In this document: piece by piece, positions 9,325 through 17,023 of the stretch
Layout of the letters: every line of letters begins with the position of its first letter
Position numbering within the stretch: the stretch's first letter is position 1
Assembly: GCA_030447685.1 (NCBI GenBank)
Contig: JAUJOK010000009.1
Span: 68,543 to 125,114 of the forward strand
Length of the DNA: 56,572 nt
Reading direction: 5' to 3'
DNA from: Armatimonadaceae bacterium
GTDB taxonomy: Bacteria; Armatimonadota; Armatimonadia; Armatimonadales; Armatimonadaceae
Made by a program: the position numbers and the translations under genes
Notes under the pieces: generated by a model
What the model was told of the DNA's origin: nothing
The model's database searches: none
The model's input: the letters and a program-made list of their open reading frames with translations, nothing else

Positions 9325-9864
9325 TCAAGGCTCCTGTTTCTGAACCTTGCCTTTGTTTGCTGATAACTCATCAATATAACGAATCACAGTTTTAATGAAG
9401 TTGGTCTGTTGTATTTCACACGTTCCTTCTTCCGCTGACCAGTAGCACACGTTCTCGTTCCGGTCAAAGCAGTAGTAATCGCCTTCACCTACCCACCGCA
9501 GGAATGGGACAATCCCCGGAGCCAGCCCCATCTCGCGACGTAATTCCTCGGTTACAGAAGCAACGTCAAGATGCTCAGGAATATCACTGCCGATACCAAG
9601 AATAAGAAAGCCATAATCGAAGGACCAAGCTGGGCCGACGTCGAAGGGCTTCGGTCGCGGCCAAACATCTTCTTTGACCTCCAATTCCATAGCTCCCCAT
9701 TCAGTCAGGAATGCACGATATTGAGCAGGAAAATGAACCCCTAATAACCTTTCGACATCAACGATCATCGCTTCAGAAGGTGGGTTATGACTCCCGACAA
9801 AAGCCTGGAAGTCTTCATCAAGAAGATCAAGACGCTCGTTTAATACAATTATCTCATCGGCCAC
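9325..9864 (-). CDS. SMI1/KNR4 (SUKH) family protein
   Basis: A 179-residue cytoplasmic protein. The fold signature is clear: an N-terminal helix and EAMIVDVERLLGVHFPAQY, then FLTEWGAMEL, FDYGFLILG and later GEGDYYCFDRNENVCYW. In other bacteria such proteins often act as immunity proteins against nuclease or deaminase toxins, and many are orphans. No toxin gene is adjacent; it lies between the PAQR gene and the carboxypeptidase. Codon use is less GC-biased than in neighbours, which suggests an acquired gene. The role in this organism is not determined. Confidence 0.82.
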   Translation of the reverse strand: MADEIIVLNERLDLLDEDFQAFVGSHNPPSEAMIVDVERLLGVHFPAQYRAFLTEWGAMELEVKEDVWPRPKPFDVGPAWSFDYGFLILGIGSDIPEHLDVASVTEELRREMGLAPGIVPFLRWVGEGDYYCFDRNENVCYWSAEEGTCEIQQTNFIKTVIRYIDELSANKGKVQKQEP

Positions 9865-9933
9865 AAAAATGCTCCTTCGCAGGCGGACAGTTCGCCACTC
9901 GCGTTGCCATAACTAAGGATAGGTGCAACCCCC

Positions 9934-11664
9934 TCATTCTCCGAGCGGGACTTCCAGTCGGATAGTGCCTGCGCGTTCGTGGCGGGCGATGAGCTTGACG
10001 CGGCCTTTTCCTTCCGGCACGCGGACAACCCATTCCACTTTCGCGCGGTCGTCGGTGGCGTCGGCGTTGGAACCGGCGTTGCCGACGGGTTTGTAGGCGC
10101 GGCCTTCTAACTGCGTCAATTCTTCGCGCTGCTTGCCCGTCACCAGTTCGACGCCGGGAGACAGGGCGATTTCGGCGATGACGGGACGCACGGCCTTGCG
10201 CTCCAGCGCTTTTTTGGCGACATACGAGGGCAGCCAGCCGGTGTTGTGCACGACCAGGCGCAGCTTATAATGGTCGTCACCCAGCGGAGTCGTCTCGACG
10301 GAGTGGACGGCAAGCAGCGGCGAGCAGAGCGCGTGCCAGATCAGCCAGTCGGCGTGCGGGGCGATTTCGGCCTCCAGGAACTGCGGCGGCGGGTTGCGGA
10401 AGGCATATACGGCATCCCAGCCGCCGATCTCGACGGGGCCGAGTTCCGGGTGGTCGAACGGACGCCAATCGTAGTAGCCCTTGCCGCCCAGCTTTTCATC
10501 CGCCCAGCGCAGCAGCTTCAGGTCATCCTCGACCGGATGATCGCGGTGCCAGCCGATGAACTTGAACGAGCCGGGCTTGGTGTTCTTGTCAAACCCCTCG
10601 GTCAGCCCCGCCTGCCGGTGCGGCGACCATATCTCGGTCGTCCAGGCGAAGATGCCCAGATGGTCGTAGCACCAGTCGTCGAAGACGCCGGTGATTACCT
10701 CCTTCGGATGATAGCGGAAGTCGTGAAACACGGAGACGTTCGGATAGCCGGTCAGTTCCGTCCCTTTTTTACCCAGTGTCTGATACGTCCATAAATCCTC
10801 GGCGGGAAAGGCATCGTCGCTTTCCGTGCCGTAGGGGCGCAGCAGAACGCCGGAATAGGTGTGGAACGTCACCGCGCCGCAGATGTTTTTGTGGCCGGTG
10901 ATAAAGGCGACCAGCGCCCGCGCTTCCGGCTCCGAGGTAGGATACGGCCCCGCGCCGGGCTGCTCGTGCTCGGAGCGCCAGTGGGCGGGAAAGTTGCGGT
11001 TCAGGTCCAGCCCCTCTTTGTTACGCTGAACACCGAAGGTCGCGCCGTCGTAATTGGTAAGCCGTCCTTCGGGCAGCAGGCGGTAGTAGTCGCCGCCCTC
11101 CTCGGTCGGGTCGCGGCGCACCATCAGGCGCGCATCGTCGGGGTGCTTTTTCCAGGGGCCGTTCGGGTCGGGCACGCGCATCTGAAGCATCAGGCCGTCA
11201 CCGTCGATGTCCTCGCGCTTCAAGCCGTCCAGCGGCTCCTCGTCGAACGGGTAGGGGCGGGTGGACGAGCGCAGATAGCGGGGCCGGTCGCTCAAAAACA
11301 CCTCCGCGCCATCGGGATTGACACGTGGGATGATATAAAAGGCGCGCGTATCCACCACCCGCGTCACGTCCGCGTTCGTGCCGTACTCAGCGACCAGTTT
11401 GCGGAGCAGGTACAGGCACGCCGTGGTAGGCGAAACCTCGGTCGCGTGGATGTTGCCGTCGGCGTAGAAGGCGGGTTTTTCGCAGTCCGGCCCGGTGGCG
11501 GTGTTGGTGACGGTGGCGCACCAGATGTCGCGGTTTTCGTGCGACTTACCGATGCTTTCGATACGCATCAGGTCGGGCCGCGCCTCGGCCAATGCGTGCA
11601 GCAGCGCGGTCAGTTCGTCGTAGCGGATATAACGGTCAAAGGGAAAGGAGGGCAGTTCGTTCAT
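9934..11664 (-). CDS. M14-family zinc carboxypeptidase
   Basis: A 576-residue metallopeptidase. Zinc ligands are visible in NIHATEV (HxxE) and in VTFHTYSG (His), and the general-base Glu is probably in AWTTEIWSPH. VSPTTACLYLLRKLV after the first motif and INPGN-like RNFPAHW fit the M14 fold. The C-terminal ~180 residues form an accessory beta-rich region. There is no signal peptide, so it is probably cytosolic. The frame is intact. It likely trims peptides, but the substrate is unknown. The upstream CDGSH gene is on the same strand 45 bp away, so the two may be co-transcribed. Confidence 0.9.
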   Translation of the reverse strand: MNELPSFPFDRYIRYDELTALLHALAEARPDLMRIESIGKSHENRDIWCATVTNTATGPDCEKPAFYADGNIHATEVSPTTACLYLLRKLVAEYGTNADVTRVVDTRAFYIIPRVNPDGAEVFLSDRPRYLRSSTRPYPFDEEPLDGLKREDIDGDGLMLQMRVPDPNGPWKKHPDDARLMVRRDPTEEGGDYYRLLPEGRLTNYDGATFGVQRNKEGLDLNRNFPAHWRSEHEQPGAGPYPTSEPEARALVAFITGHKNICGAVTFHTYSGVLLRPYGTESDDAFPAEDLWTYQTLGKKGTELTGYPNVSVFHDFRYHPKEVITGVFDDWCYDHLGIFAWTTEIWSPHRQAGLTEGFDKNTKPGSFKFIGWHRDHPVEDDLKLLRWADEKLGGKGYYDWRPFDHPELGPVEIGGWDAVYAFRNPPPQFLEAEIAPHADWLIWHALCSPLLAVHSVETTPLGDDHYKLRLVVHNTGWLPSYVAKKALERKAVRPVIAEIALSPGVELVTGKQREELTQLEGRAYKPVGNAGSNADATDDRAKVEWVVRVPEGKGRVKLIARHERAGTIRLEVPLGE

Positions 11665-11709
11665 GGCGATAGATACGACTTATCCCCCCTGCCCCCCTCC
11701 CGCAGTTTC

Positions 11710-11946
11710 CTACTCCTCTTTTTCGCTCTCCTCAACCGCCTGCATTGCACCTTTGAATCCCACCTTGCTATGCGTGCCATCGCAGAACGGCTTATTTACG
11801 GAACCGCCACAGCGGCAAAGGGCGACACCTTTCCGGCCCGCCGGTATCGGTATCGCGTTTCCCTGATGATCCAGCAGTTTGATCCCGTCCGCCGGTTCCA
11901 CCCAGAGAGGCCCGTTGTTCAACACTTCAATGGTAACGTCTGCCAT
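11710..11946 (-). CDS. CDGSH iron-sulfur domain protein
   Basis: A small protein of 78 residues with the CDGSH-type 2Fe-2S site: CRCGGSVNKPFCDGTH supplies three Cys and one His ligand. The N-terminal half (TIEVLNNGPLWVEP) matches the usual beta-strands of prokaryotic single-domain members, which act in redox or cluster transfer. The start chosen is the ATG at 11946, preceded by GGGGGAAG; a longer open frame upstream lacks family similarity. It precedes the carboxypeptidase on the same strand. Confidence 0.9.
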   Translation of the reverse strand: MADVTIEVLNNGPLWVEPADGIKLLDHQGNAIPIPAGRKGVALCRCGGSVNKPFCDGTHSKVGFKGAMQAVEESEKEE

Positions 11947-12057
11947 ATCTTCCCCCTTACTGCCCAGAGTTTCCCGGACATTGTACCTGAGGAACGGCAG
12001 TGGCACGCCCGTGAGAAGCGGGAAGGGAGGCCGGTGCGGCAGGGAGAATCTACCCGC

Positions 12058-12807
12058 ATGACCATAGACCTTTCGGGCAAGGCGGCGCTGGTAACGGGCG
12101 GGACGCGCGGTATCGGCAGGGCGATTTCGCAAAAACTGGCCGAATGCGGCGCGGATTTAGCCCTTTTCTACCGCAGCGACGAAAGCGCGGCGAAGACGGC
12201 GCGGGACGAGATCGCGGCGACAACCGGGCGGCGTGTCGAAACATATCGGGTGGATGTGGCCGACGAGGCGGCGGTGGAGGCGGGCGTTGGCGCGGCGCTG
12301 GCGGATTTTGGCGGTGCGCTGCCAATCGTGATTCATAACGCCGGGGGCGGCGACGGCGGGGGCAGGATGCCCGCCATCCGCACCGACCAGTGGCGCGGCG
12401 TGCTGGGGGTGAATCTGGATGCGGCGTTCTATCTGACTCGCGCGCTGCTGGCGCGGGAGGGGGCGCTGCCTCCCGGTTCGTCCGTGGTCTTTATCGCCTC
12501 CGGGGCCGGGCATGATCCTATCGAGGGGCTGGCCGCCTACGGCGCGGCGAAAGCGGGCCTGATCCACTTCGCGGCGGTGCTGGCGCAGGATGCCGGGCCG
12601 CGCGGCGTGCGTGTCAACGTGGTTTCGCCGGGCTTCACAGATACAGGCCGGGCGTCCGAAGAACGAAAGCGAGCGGCGGCGGAGCGCGCGGCCCTGCGGC
12701 GCTGGGGAACGGCGGACGATGTGGCCGGGGCCGTCCTGTTTTTCGCGTCGGACCTGTCGGGCTTTGTTACCGGGCAGTGGCTGCGCGTCAACGGCGGCGC
12801 GGTTTAA
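12058..12807 (+). CDS. SDR-family NAD(P)-dependent oxidoreductase
   Basis: A 249-residue short-chain dehydrogenase/reductase, classical type. The Rossmann nucleotide motif TGGTRGIG is at residues 13-20, the structural NAG in VIHNAGGG, the catalytic Ser in FIASGAG and YxxxK in AAYGAAKAG. The C-terminal FVTGQWLRVNGGAV is typical of FabG-like members. The ATG at 12058 follows AGGGAG. The substrate cannot be read from the sequence; 3-oxoacyl-ACP reductase or a sugar/alcohol dehydrogenase are both possible. It is convergent with the PAS-ATPase gene. Confidence 0.9.
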   Translation: MTIDLSGKAALVTGGTRGIGRAISQKLAECGADLALFYRSDESAAKTARDEIAATTGRRVETYRVDVADEAAVEAGVGAALADFGGALPIVIHNAGGGDGGGRMPAIRTDQWRGVLGVNLDAAFYLTRALLAREGALPPGSSVVFIASGAGHDPIEGLAAYGAAKAGLIHFAAVLAQDAGPRGVRVNVVSPGFTDTGRASEERKRAAAERAALRRWGTADDVAGAVLFFASDLSGFVTGQWLRVNGGAV

Positions 12808-12816
12808 CCCTTTTGC

Positions 12817-13821
12817 TTACAGGCGGATCTCGCTGGCTCCGAACCAGAGCGGCTCCGGCGCTTCTCGGTCCTGCTCCAGAACAATCGTGGTGCCGTTCGG
12901 CCCCGTCAGCAGCCATAGCCGGTCGGCGGTCTTAAGCATTATCCAGAAGCCTTGCCCCAGGCTTCCCGCCGTGGTGAACCCCGGTTCCAGTGTCGCCCGA
13001 TGCAGACGCTCCACCGCGATGCCGCCGCCCATGTCCTGTATCCACACCTGAACCGTCCCGTTCGCGCCGCTGTGGACGCGTCCTTCGCCGCCCCCGGCGT
13101 GTACCACGGCGTTCATCGCCGCCTCGCCCACCGCGCTCACCAGGTCCTGCCGGCGAATCTCATCCAGACCCTTCTCCTGCGCCACCGTCTCCGCATGACG
13201 GCGCAGTGTGCGCAGCGAAGGCTTTGTCAGGAAGATGGGCGGCCCCACCGGAACAAACGGGGCAGGCAGATCGGCTTCGGTGTCGCACAAGCGCAGTCGT
13301 CCTTCGGTAACACCGGCAAGAACTTCCCGCAAAAAAGTCCGCTGCCGGGCCGCCGCTTCCCGCACCTCGCCGAGCAGACGCGTATTTTCCTGCTCCGCCT
13401 GCTTGCGCTCGCTGACATCGCGGAAGTAAACGGAAAGCCCCTCCGGGCCGGGATAGATACTCACCTCGATCCAGTGCCTCAGGACCGACGAGAACATTTC
13501 CAGGTTGGTGACACGCTGCTCTTCGGCGGCGCGGCGCATCGCCTCATACAGCGTTCCGCCCACGGATTGGGGAAACGCTTCCCAGAGGTTCCTGCCCTGT
13601 AGTTCGTCACGGCGCATCTGCCATATCTGCTCGGCTTTGCGATTGATATAGGTGAAGCGCCAGTCGTTATCCACCGCGTAAAAGGCGTCGCTGATCCGTT
13701 CCAGAATCTCGACCGCCTGATGGTGCGAACCACGCAGCGCCGCGCCCAGCTTGTCGAAATCGATCTCGCCGTTGGTGACGATCTCAGGAAAAAGGGCCTT
13801 CAACTGTTGGATAGTGTCCAC
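12817..13821 (-). CDS. PAS domain protein with RsbW-like ATPase domain
   Basis: A 334-residue soluble signalling protein. Residues ~35-145 form a PAS domain (ISDAFYAVDNDWRFTYINRK through FRDVSERKQAE). A coiled linker follows. Residues ~205-325 are a GHKL ATPase with N-box EAAMNAVVHAGG, G1 DMGGGI and G2 GSLGQGFWIM. No phosphoacceptor H-box is seen, so it resembles anti-sigma/switch kinases (RsbW/RsbT type) more than a histidine kinase. The first ~30 residues (LKALFPEIVTNGEIDFDKL) resemble the start of type III Mod methyltransferases, which is odd. It is close to, and faces, a SpoIIE-type phosphatase gene, which fits a partner-switch pathway. Confidence 0.85.
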   Translation of the reverse strand: MDTIQQLKALFPEIVTNGEIDFDKLGAALRGSHHQAVEILERISDAFYAVDNDWRFTYINRKAEQIWQMRRDELQGRNLWEAFPQSVGGTLYEAMRRAAEEQRVTNLEMFSSVLRHWIEVSIYPGPEGLSVYFRDVSERKQAEQENTRLLGEVREAAARQRTFLREVLAGVTEGRLRLCDTEADLPAPFVPVGPPIFLTKPSLRTLRRHAETVAQEKGLDEIRRQDLVSAVGEAAMNAVVHAGGGEGRVHSGANGTVQVWIQDMGGGIAVERLHRATLEPGFTTAGSLGQGFWIMLKTADRLWLLTGPNGTTIVLEQDREAPEPLWFGASEIRL

Positions 13822-13857
13822 GGATGCCCAGTGATCTCCTTTTTACCAGATTGTATT

Positions 13858-14325
13858 TCAGCTATCGCCGTTTTGCGCCCCGCCCGGCAGCCCGGAAGCT
13901 GTCCAGCGCATGACGTAGTGCGGGCCGATGAGCGGAAGATCGAAGACGTCGCCTTCGGTTTTCCAGCCGAGCTTTTCATAAAAACCGACCGCCGATGCCC
14001 GTGCGTTACACCACAGGTCCTGCCCTCTTTCGGCAGCGCCCTGCTGGATATGACGAAGGAGCGCGGCCCCGACCCCCTGCCCGCGCCGGTCCGGCTCAAC
14101 CGCCATACCGCGCAGTCGTATGCCTCGCTCCGCAAACAGCGAGGCCACCCCGACGCATTTGCCGTCAACGAACGCGCCCAGATGTACCGTGGCCGGCGCA
14201 TCGTCGCCAGGAAAGCGGCTGTCTTCCGGCGGCCTGTCCGGGCGGAGCACGCGCGCCCGCAAATCATATAAGGCGGCCATCGCTTCCGCGCCCTTTAGTT
14301 CTTGAATTATCACCACGTTTCTCAA
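13858..14325 (-). CDS. GNAT family N-acetyltransferase
   Basis: A 155-residue single-domain acetyltransferase. The acetyl-CoA pyrophosphate loop is RRGQGVGAAL, following the beta-4 strand LRGMAVEP. The end of the fold is seen in ASAVGFYEKLGWKTEGD. The acceptor substrate is unknown. It is divergent from the phosphatase gene and 36 bp upstream of the PAS-ATPase on the same strand, so those two may share a transcript. Confidence 0.88.
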   Translation of the reverse strand: MRNVVIIQELKGAEAMAALYDLRARVLRPDRPPEDSRFPGDDAPATVHLGAFVDGKCVGVASLFAERGIRLRGMAVEPDRRGQGVGAALLRHIQQGAAERGQDLWCNARASAVGFYEKLGWKTEGDVFDLPLIGPHYVMRWTASGLPGGAQNGDS

Positions 14326-14365
14326 GCGTTATACCCCGCCCGCCTTTGTTTAGCGGAAACGCCCT

Positions 14366-14394
14366 TTTACCGCCCGCAAAAAGTTGGGTATAGT
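14366..14394 (+). promoter_or_regulatory. Possible sigma-70 promoter of the SpoIIE-type phosphatase gene
   Basis: TATAGT at 14389-14394 has TTTACC at 14366-14371, 17 bp upstream. If used, transcription would start near 14401, past the first ATG at 14395. That favours the ATG at 14425 as the start of the phosphatase. The -35 is weak. Confidence 0.35.
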
Positions 14395-14424
14395 ATGCTC
14401 GCGTTTACAGGAACAGCCCGCTCC

Positions 14425-15735
14425 ATGCCCAACACAACCCAGTCTTTCCCCCGAAATTGGCGCGACCTGCTTCACACGCCCATTGGCGGAATCGTGGCAG
14501 GCACGGTCGCCGTCGTCCTGTTGACGGTGGTCCGCTGGCTTCTTCAGGATATGACCCGGCGCGGCAGCTCCAGCGCTCCCGGCGAAGATTTCGGTGTTCT
14601 GCTGTACTTCGGGGCGGCGGCGGCGGCGGCCTGGGTGTGGGGATGGCGAGCGGCGCTCTTTACCACGCTTCTGGGCGCGCTGGCGCTGCCGCTGCCGCTT
14701 ATCGAGCCGCGAATGACCGGGGCAGGCAGCGTTATCAGCATCTGTTTTCTTCTGCTTGCGATGGGACTGTTTTTTTACGCGCTGCGCCGCGAGCAGGAGG
14801 CGCGGGTGCGGGCGGAGGCGCAGGTGAAGGTTTTGACGCGTGAGCGGGACCGGCTTGAGCTTTCCGAGCAGCGGGCCGCCGCCCTTCAGCAGCGCGCCCA
14901 GGCGGTCGCCCATGAGCAGCAGATGGTGCTGGCGACGCTGCAAAAGGAGACACTCACGGCCAGCGCCCCGCGCATCCGGGGCCTGCGGATGGACCTGGTC
15001 TACGAACCGGCCAGTGGGGCGGGCCTGGTGGGCGGCGATTTTTACAATATCTTCCGTCTGTCGGAAACGCGCGCCGCCGTGATTCTGGGCGATATTACCG
15101 GCAAGGGGGCGCAGGCGGCGGCGTCCGGCCTGGTGGTATCGAGCATGCTGCGCGCCCTTTTCGCCGAGTCGCGCTCGCCTGCCGCCGTGCTGCGGCGGCT
15201 GAATAACGCGCTGGTAGAGGACCCGGATTTCACCTCGTTTACCACGCTTTTCGCGGCTATCGTGGACGGCGAAAAGAATACGGTGGTGTATGCCAACGCC
15301 GGTCAGGAAGAGCCATGCCTGCTGGGGCCGATGGGTCAGATCGCGCGGCTGGAAGTGACCGGGCCGGTGGTGGGCATGCTGCCCGAATCGGACTACGAGG
15401 AAAGGTCGCTGACGGTGCCGCCCGGCCATACGCTGGTCGCCTTTACCGACGGTTTGACGGAGATACGACAATCCGATGGAACGTTTGTCGATCCCAATCG
15501 CACCTACGCGCGCCTGTCGGAGATCGGGGGCTATCCTCCCAGCGCCATTACGCGCCAGATGATCGCCTGGGCGCGCGCTTTATCGGGCGGAAAACTGCGC
15601 GATGACGCCGCGCTGCTGGCTATCGAATTTGAGGAAAAGCCGCACCCTCTCTCCGTCCGTTTGGAGGACGAGCCGCGCGGACAGGAACAAACAAACGATC
15701 CCTTCTCCGTGGGAGAAGGGATCGCTGCGCGGTGA
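14425..15735 (+). CDS. Membrane-anchored SpoIIE-type (PPM) serine phosphatase
   Basis: About 436 residues. The first ~115 residues contain several hydrophobic segments in a DUF4118/KdpD-like arrangement (TPIGGIVAGTVAVVLL, LLYFGAAAAAAWVWGWRAAL). A coiled coil of ~70 residues follows and then a PP2C-like SpoIIE phosphatase domain. Metal-binding Asp residues are visible in VGGDFYN, LGDITGKG and RDDAALLAIE. Such RsbU-type enzymes dephosphorylate anti-anti-sigma proteins. ATG 14395 is an alternative start; 14425 is preferred because a promoter-like -10 overlaps the former. The last codons overlap a perfect hairpin. The PAS-ATPase and a sigma factor lie within 5 kb. Confidence 0.88.
   Translation: MPNTTQSFPRNWRDLLHTPIGGIVAGTVAVVLLTVVRWLLQDMTRRGSSSAPGEDFGVLLYFGAAAAAAWVWGWRAALFTTLLGALALPLPLIEPRMTGAGSVISICFLLLAMGLFFYALRREQEARVRAEAQVKVLTRERDRLELSEQRAAALQQRAQAVAHEQQMVLATLQKETLTASAPRIRGLRMDLVYEPASGAGLVGGDFYNIFRLSETRAAVILGDITGKGAQAAASGLVVSSMLRALFAESRSPAAVLRRLNNALVEDPDFTSFTTLFAAIVDGEKNTVVYANAGQEEPCLLGPMGQIARLEVTGPVVGMLPESDYEERSLTVPPGHTLVAFTDGLTEIRQSDGTFVDPNRTYARLSEIGGYPPSAITRQMIAWARALSGGKLRDDAALLAIEFEEKPHPLSVRLEDEPRGQEQTNDPFSVGEGIAAR
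15697..15723. terminator. Perfect 12-bp hairpin at the end of the phosphatase gene
   Basis: GATCCCTTCTCC, loop GTG, GGAGAAGGGATC. It lies inside the last codons of the phosphatase gene and between convergent genes (PilC on the other strand). No T-tract follows closely, so termination is plausible but not certain. Confidence 0.5.
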
Positions 15736-15750
15736 TCTCGGTTTATCTGT

Positions 15751-16965
15751 TTAGTTGATGGACGAGACCAGCTTGAACATCGGGGCCATGACCGAGATGG
15801 CGATGAACCCGACGACCACGCCCATGAAGACGATCAGCAGCGGCTCGATCATGCTGGTCAGCCCCTTGACGGCGGCATCCACCTCGGCATCGTAGAAGTC
15901 GGACACCTTCACCAGCATCTCGGACAGCCGCCCCGTCTCCTCGCCGATGTCGATCATGTGCGTCACCATCGCCGGGAACAGGTTCGAGGCGGCAAGCGGG
16001 GTCGAGATGCGCTGACCGTCGCGGATAGCGTTGCGGGCATCGTTGATCGCCTTGCTGATAACGGCGTTGCCGGACGTTTCACCGATGATCTCCATCGAGC
16101 GCATCATCGGAACGCCCGACGCCACCAGCGTACCGAACGTGCGCGAAAAGCGCGACACGGCCATCTTCAGCACCAGTTCCCCGATAACCGGGAAGCGCAG
16201 CTTGAGCATGTCCAGGTGCATCCGCCCCTTGGTGGTCGCGCCGTACCGCTTGACACCGTAGAAGCCGCCCACCCCGAAGATCGGGATCAGGTACCAGTAT
16301 TTAACGAGGCCGTCGGACAGCGTGAAGAGAAGCTGCGTCATCGGCGGCATCTCGACGTTCATCGACTCGAAAATCTCTTTGAACTTGGGCAGAACGAAGA
16401 AGAACAGCGCGAAGATCATGCCAACCGAGAACAGCAGCACGATGATCGGATACATCATCGCGCTCTTGATCTTGTGCTTGATCTCCATCTCTTTTTCCAG
16501 GAACGTCGCCAGGCGGTCCAGAATGCTGTCCAAGATACCACCCAGTTCCGCTGCGCGAATCATATTCACATACAGCTTGGAAAAGCAGTTGGGGTGCTTA
16601 CCGAGCGCGTCCGCCAGCGACAGACCGCCCTTGACATCCTTACGCACCGCGATCAGGGCCACCTTCAGCGCCGGGTCCTTGGTCTGCCCTTCCAGAATGT
16701 CCATGCACTTCAGAATCGAGATGCCCGCATCGATCATCGTCGCGAACTGGCGCGAGAAGACCACCAGCGACTGAAGCTTGGGCGCGCCGCCCGCCTTGCC
16801 TTTGAGCGCCAGCGAAAAGCTGCCCCCCCTGCTCTCGTTTACCGACAGCACATGGAAGTTCTGATCGTGCAGCTTGGAAAGCACCAGGTTTTCGGAATCC
16901 GCATCAATCTTGCCTTTTACCGATCTGCCGACCGGGTCGATGGCATCATAAACAAACGTCGCCAT
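15751..16965 (-). CDS. pilC: Type IV pilus / type II secretion inner-membrane platform protein PilC
   Basis: A 404-residue GspF/PilC-family protein with two repeated T2SSF cytoplasmic domains. The first is around FSRQFATMIDAGISILKCMD and the second around FSRTFGTLVASGVPMMRSME. Three membrane segments include PIIVLLFSVGMIFALFFFVL and the C-terminal IVFMGVVVGFIAISVMAPM. The N-terminus FVYDAIDPVGRSVKGKIDAD is family-typical. It forms the membrane base on which the assembly and retraction ATPases act. It lies 46 bp downstream of pilT on the same strand, so the two are an operon. The frame is intact. Confidence 0.95.
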   Translation of the reverse strand: MATFVYDAIDPVGRSVKGKIDADSENLVLSKLHDQNFHVLSVNESRGGSFSLALKGKAGGAPKLQSLVVFSRQFATMIDAGISILKCMDILEGQTKDPALKVALIAVRKDVKGGLSLADALGKHPNCFSKLYVNMIRAAELGGILDSILDRLATFLEKEMEIKHKIKSAMMYPIIVLLFSVGMIFALFFFVLPKFKEIFESMNVEMPPMTQLLFTLSDGLVKYWYLIPIFGVGGFYGVKRYGATTKGRMHLDMLKLRFPVIGELVLKMAVSRFSRTFGTLVASGVPMMRSMEIIGETSGNAVISKAINDARNAIRDGQRISTPLAASNLFPAMVTHMIDIGEETGRLSEMLVKVSDFYDAEVDAAVKGLTSMIEPLLIVFMGVVVGFIAISVMAPMFKLVSSIN

Positions 16966-16980
16966 GATAAATTACCTCGG

Positions 16981-17023
16981 AAGGGGCACTCGATGAAGCG
17001 CCCTTCAAATGTCAGTGCCCCTT
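16981..17023 (-). promoter_or_regulatory. Intercistronic hairpin between pilT and pilC
   Basis: AAGGGGCACT (16981-16990) and AGTGCCCCTT (17014-17023) are perfect complements 23 bp apart, with a smaller GAAG/CTTC hairpin inside. The structure spans the pilT stop and lies just before the pilC ribosome site, so it could set relative pilC expression or mRNA stability. Confidence 0.45.

Noticed and set aside
10861-12057. Open frame upstream of the SDR gene
   Set aside because: It runs antisense over the carboxypeptidase and CDGSH genes. The SDR fold and a ribosome site begin at 12058.
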